This document shows positions 6,551 to 6,578 of a stretch of DNA of 6,578 bases, piece by piece. The translations under genes and the position numbers were made by a program. The notes beneath the pieces were generated by a model. It worked only from the letters and a program-made list of their open reading frames with translations, searched no databases and was not told the origin of the DNA. Location: positions 1 to 6,578 of the forward strand of contig JAUYMX010000034.1 in NCBI GenBank assembly GCA_030699345.1, given 5' to 3'. Position 1 is the first letter of the stretch, and every line of letters starts with the position of its first letter. Source of the DNA: Methylococcaceae bacterium. GTDB taxonomy: Bacteria > Pseudomonadota > Gammaproteobacteria > Methylococcales > Methylomonadaceae.

Positions 6551-6578
6551 AAAAAAAGGTAACTCGAAGATAAGTAGT
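6551..6578 (-). promoter_or_regulatory. 3' end of the rho leader: U7 tract abutting the start codon, no clear SD
   Basis: Read on the - strand, the 28 bases before the rho ATG end in seven consecutive T directly against the start codon, and the nearest purine-rich element is only GAG about 13 bases upstream. Translation would therefore not rest on a strong Shine-Dalgarno; U-rich leaders can be bound by ribosomal protein S1. In E. coli, rho is autoregulated through termination in its leader, but most of the leader here lies outside the window, so no claim about its mechanism can be made. Confidence 0.35.

Noticed and set aside
1..6578. CRISPR array, tRNA, rRNA, insertion sequence, toxin-antitoxin or phage-defence system
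   Set aside because: No regularly spaced direct repeats, tRNA-like cloverleaf, transposase or terminal inverted repeats, or defence-type domains were seen; nearly all sequence is accounted for by housekeeping genes and short spacers.

Overview
This window looks like ordinary chromosomal housekeeping DNA from a gammaproteobacterium. Rho and MutY align with their Escherichia coli counterparts almost residue for residue, and the mutY-yggX pair is a known gammaproteobacterial arrangement. The moderate base composition and the style of the peroxiredoxin and AsmA proteins fit a methanotroph-like lineage such as Methylococcales. That finer placement is an impression, not something the sequence proves. 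No mobile element, CRISPR array, tRNA, rRNA or foreign-looking island is visible.

Layout from left to right. (1) The 3' part of a typical 2-Cys peroxiredoxin gene on the + strand, cut by the window edge just before its peroxidatic cysteine. (2) A perfect 16-bp hairpin that can terminate transcription from both sides. (3) A small, unrecognised three-helix membrane protein gene on the - strand (538-819). (4) A 93-base divergent intergenic region with a short hairpin. (5) A tightly packed + strand operon: an AsmA-family envelope protein (GTG start), mutY (starting on the base after the AsmA stop) and yggX (overlapping mutY by one base). (6) A 13-bp inverted repeat between convergent genes. (7) On the - strand, rho (5294-6550), followed 57 bases downstream by uppP (4409-5236), with no obvious terminator between them.

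Functionally, two themes sit side by side. One is oxidative damage control: a peroxiredoxin removes peroxides, YggX protects iron and Fe-S clusters, and MutY (itself an Fe-S enzyme) corrects A:8-oxoG mispairs. The other is cell-envelope biogenesis: AsmA for outer-membrane lipid homeostasis and UppP for recycling the undecaprenyl carrier. Rho is the general transcription termination factor. All coding capacity is explained by known families except the 93-residue membrane protein. I found no convincing evidence for an undescribed system. The items below are modest leads: the orphan membrane protein, the weak-SD U-tract start of rho, the rho-uppP linkage, and the hairpins.
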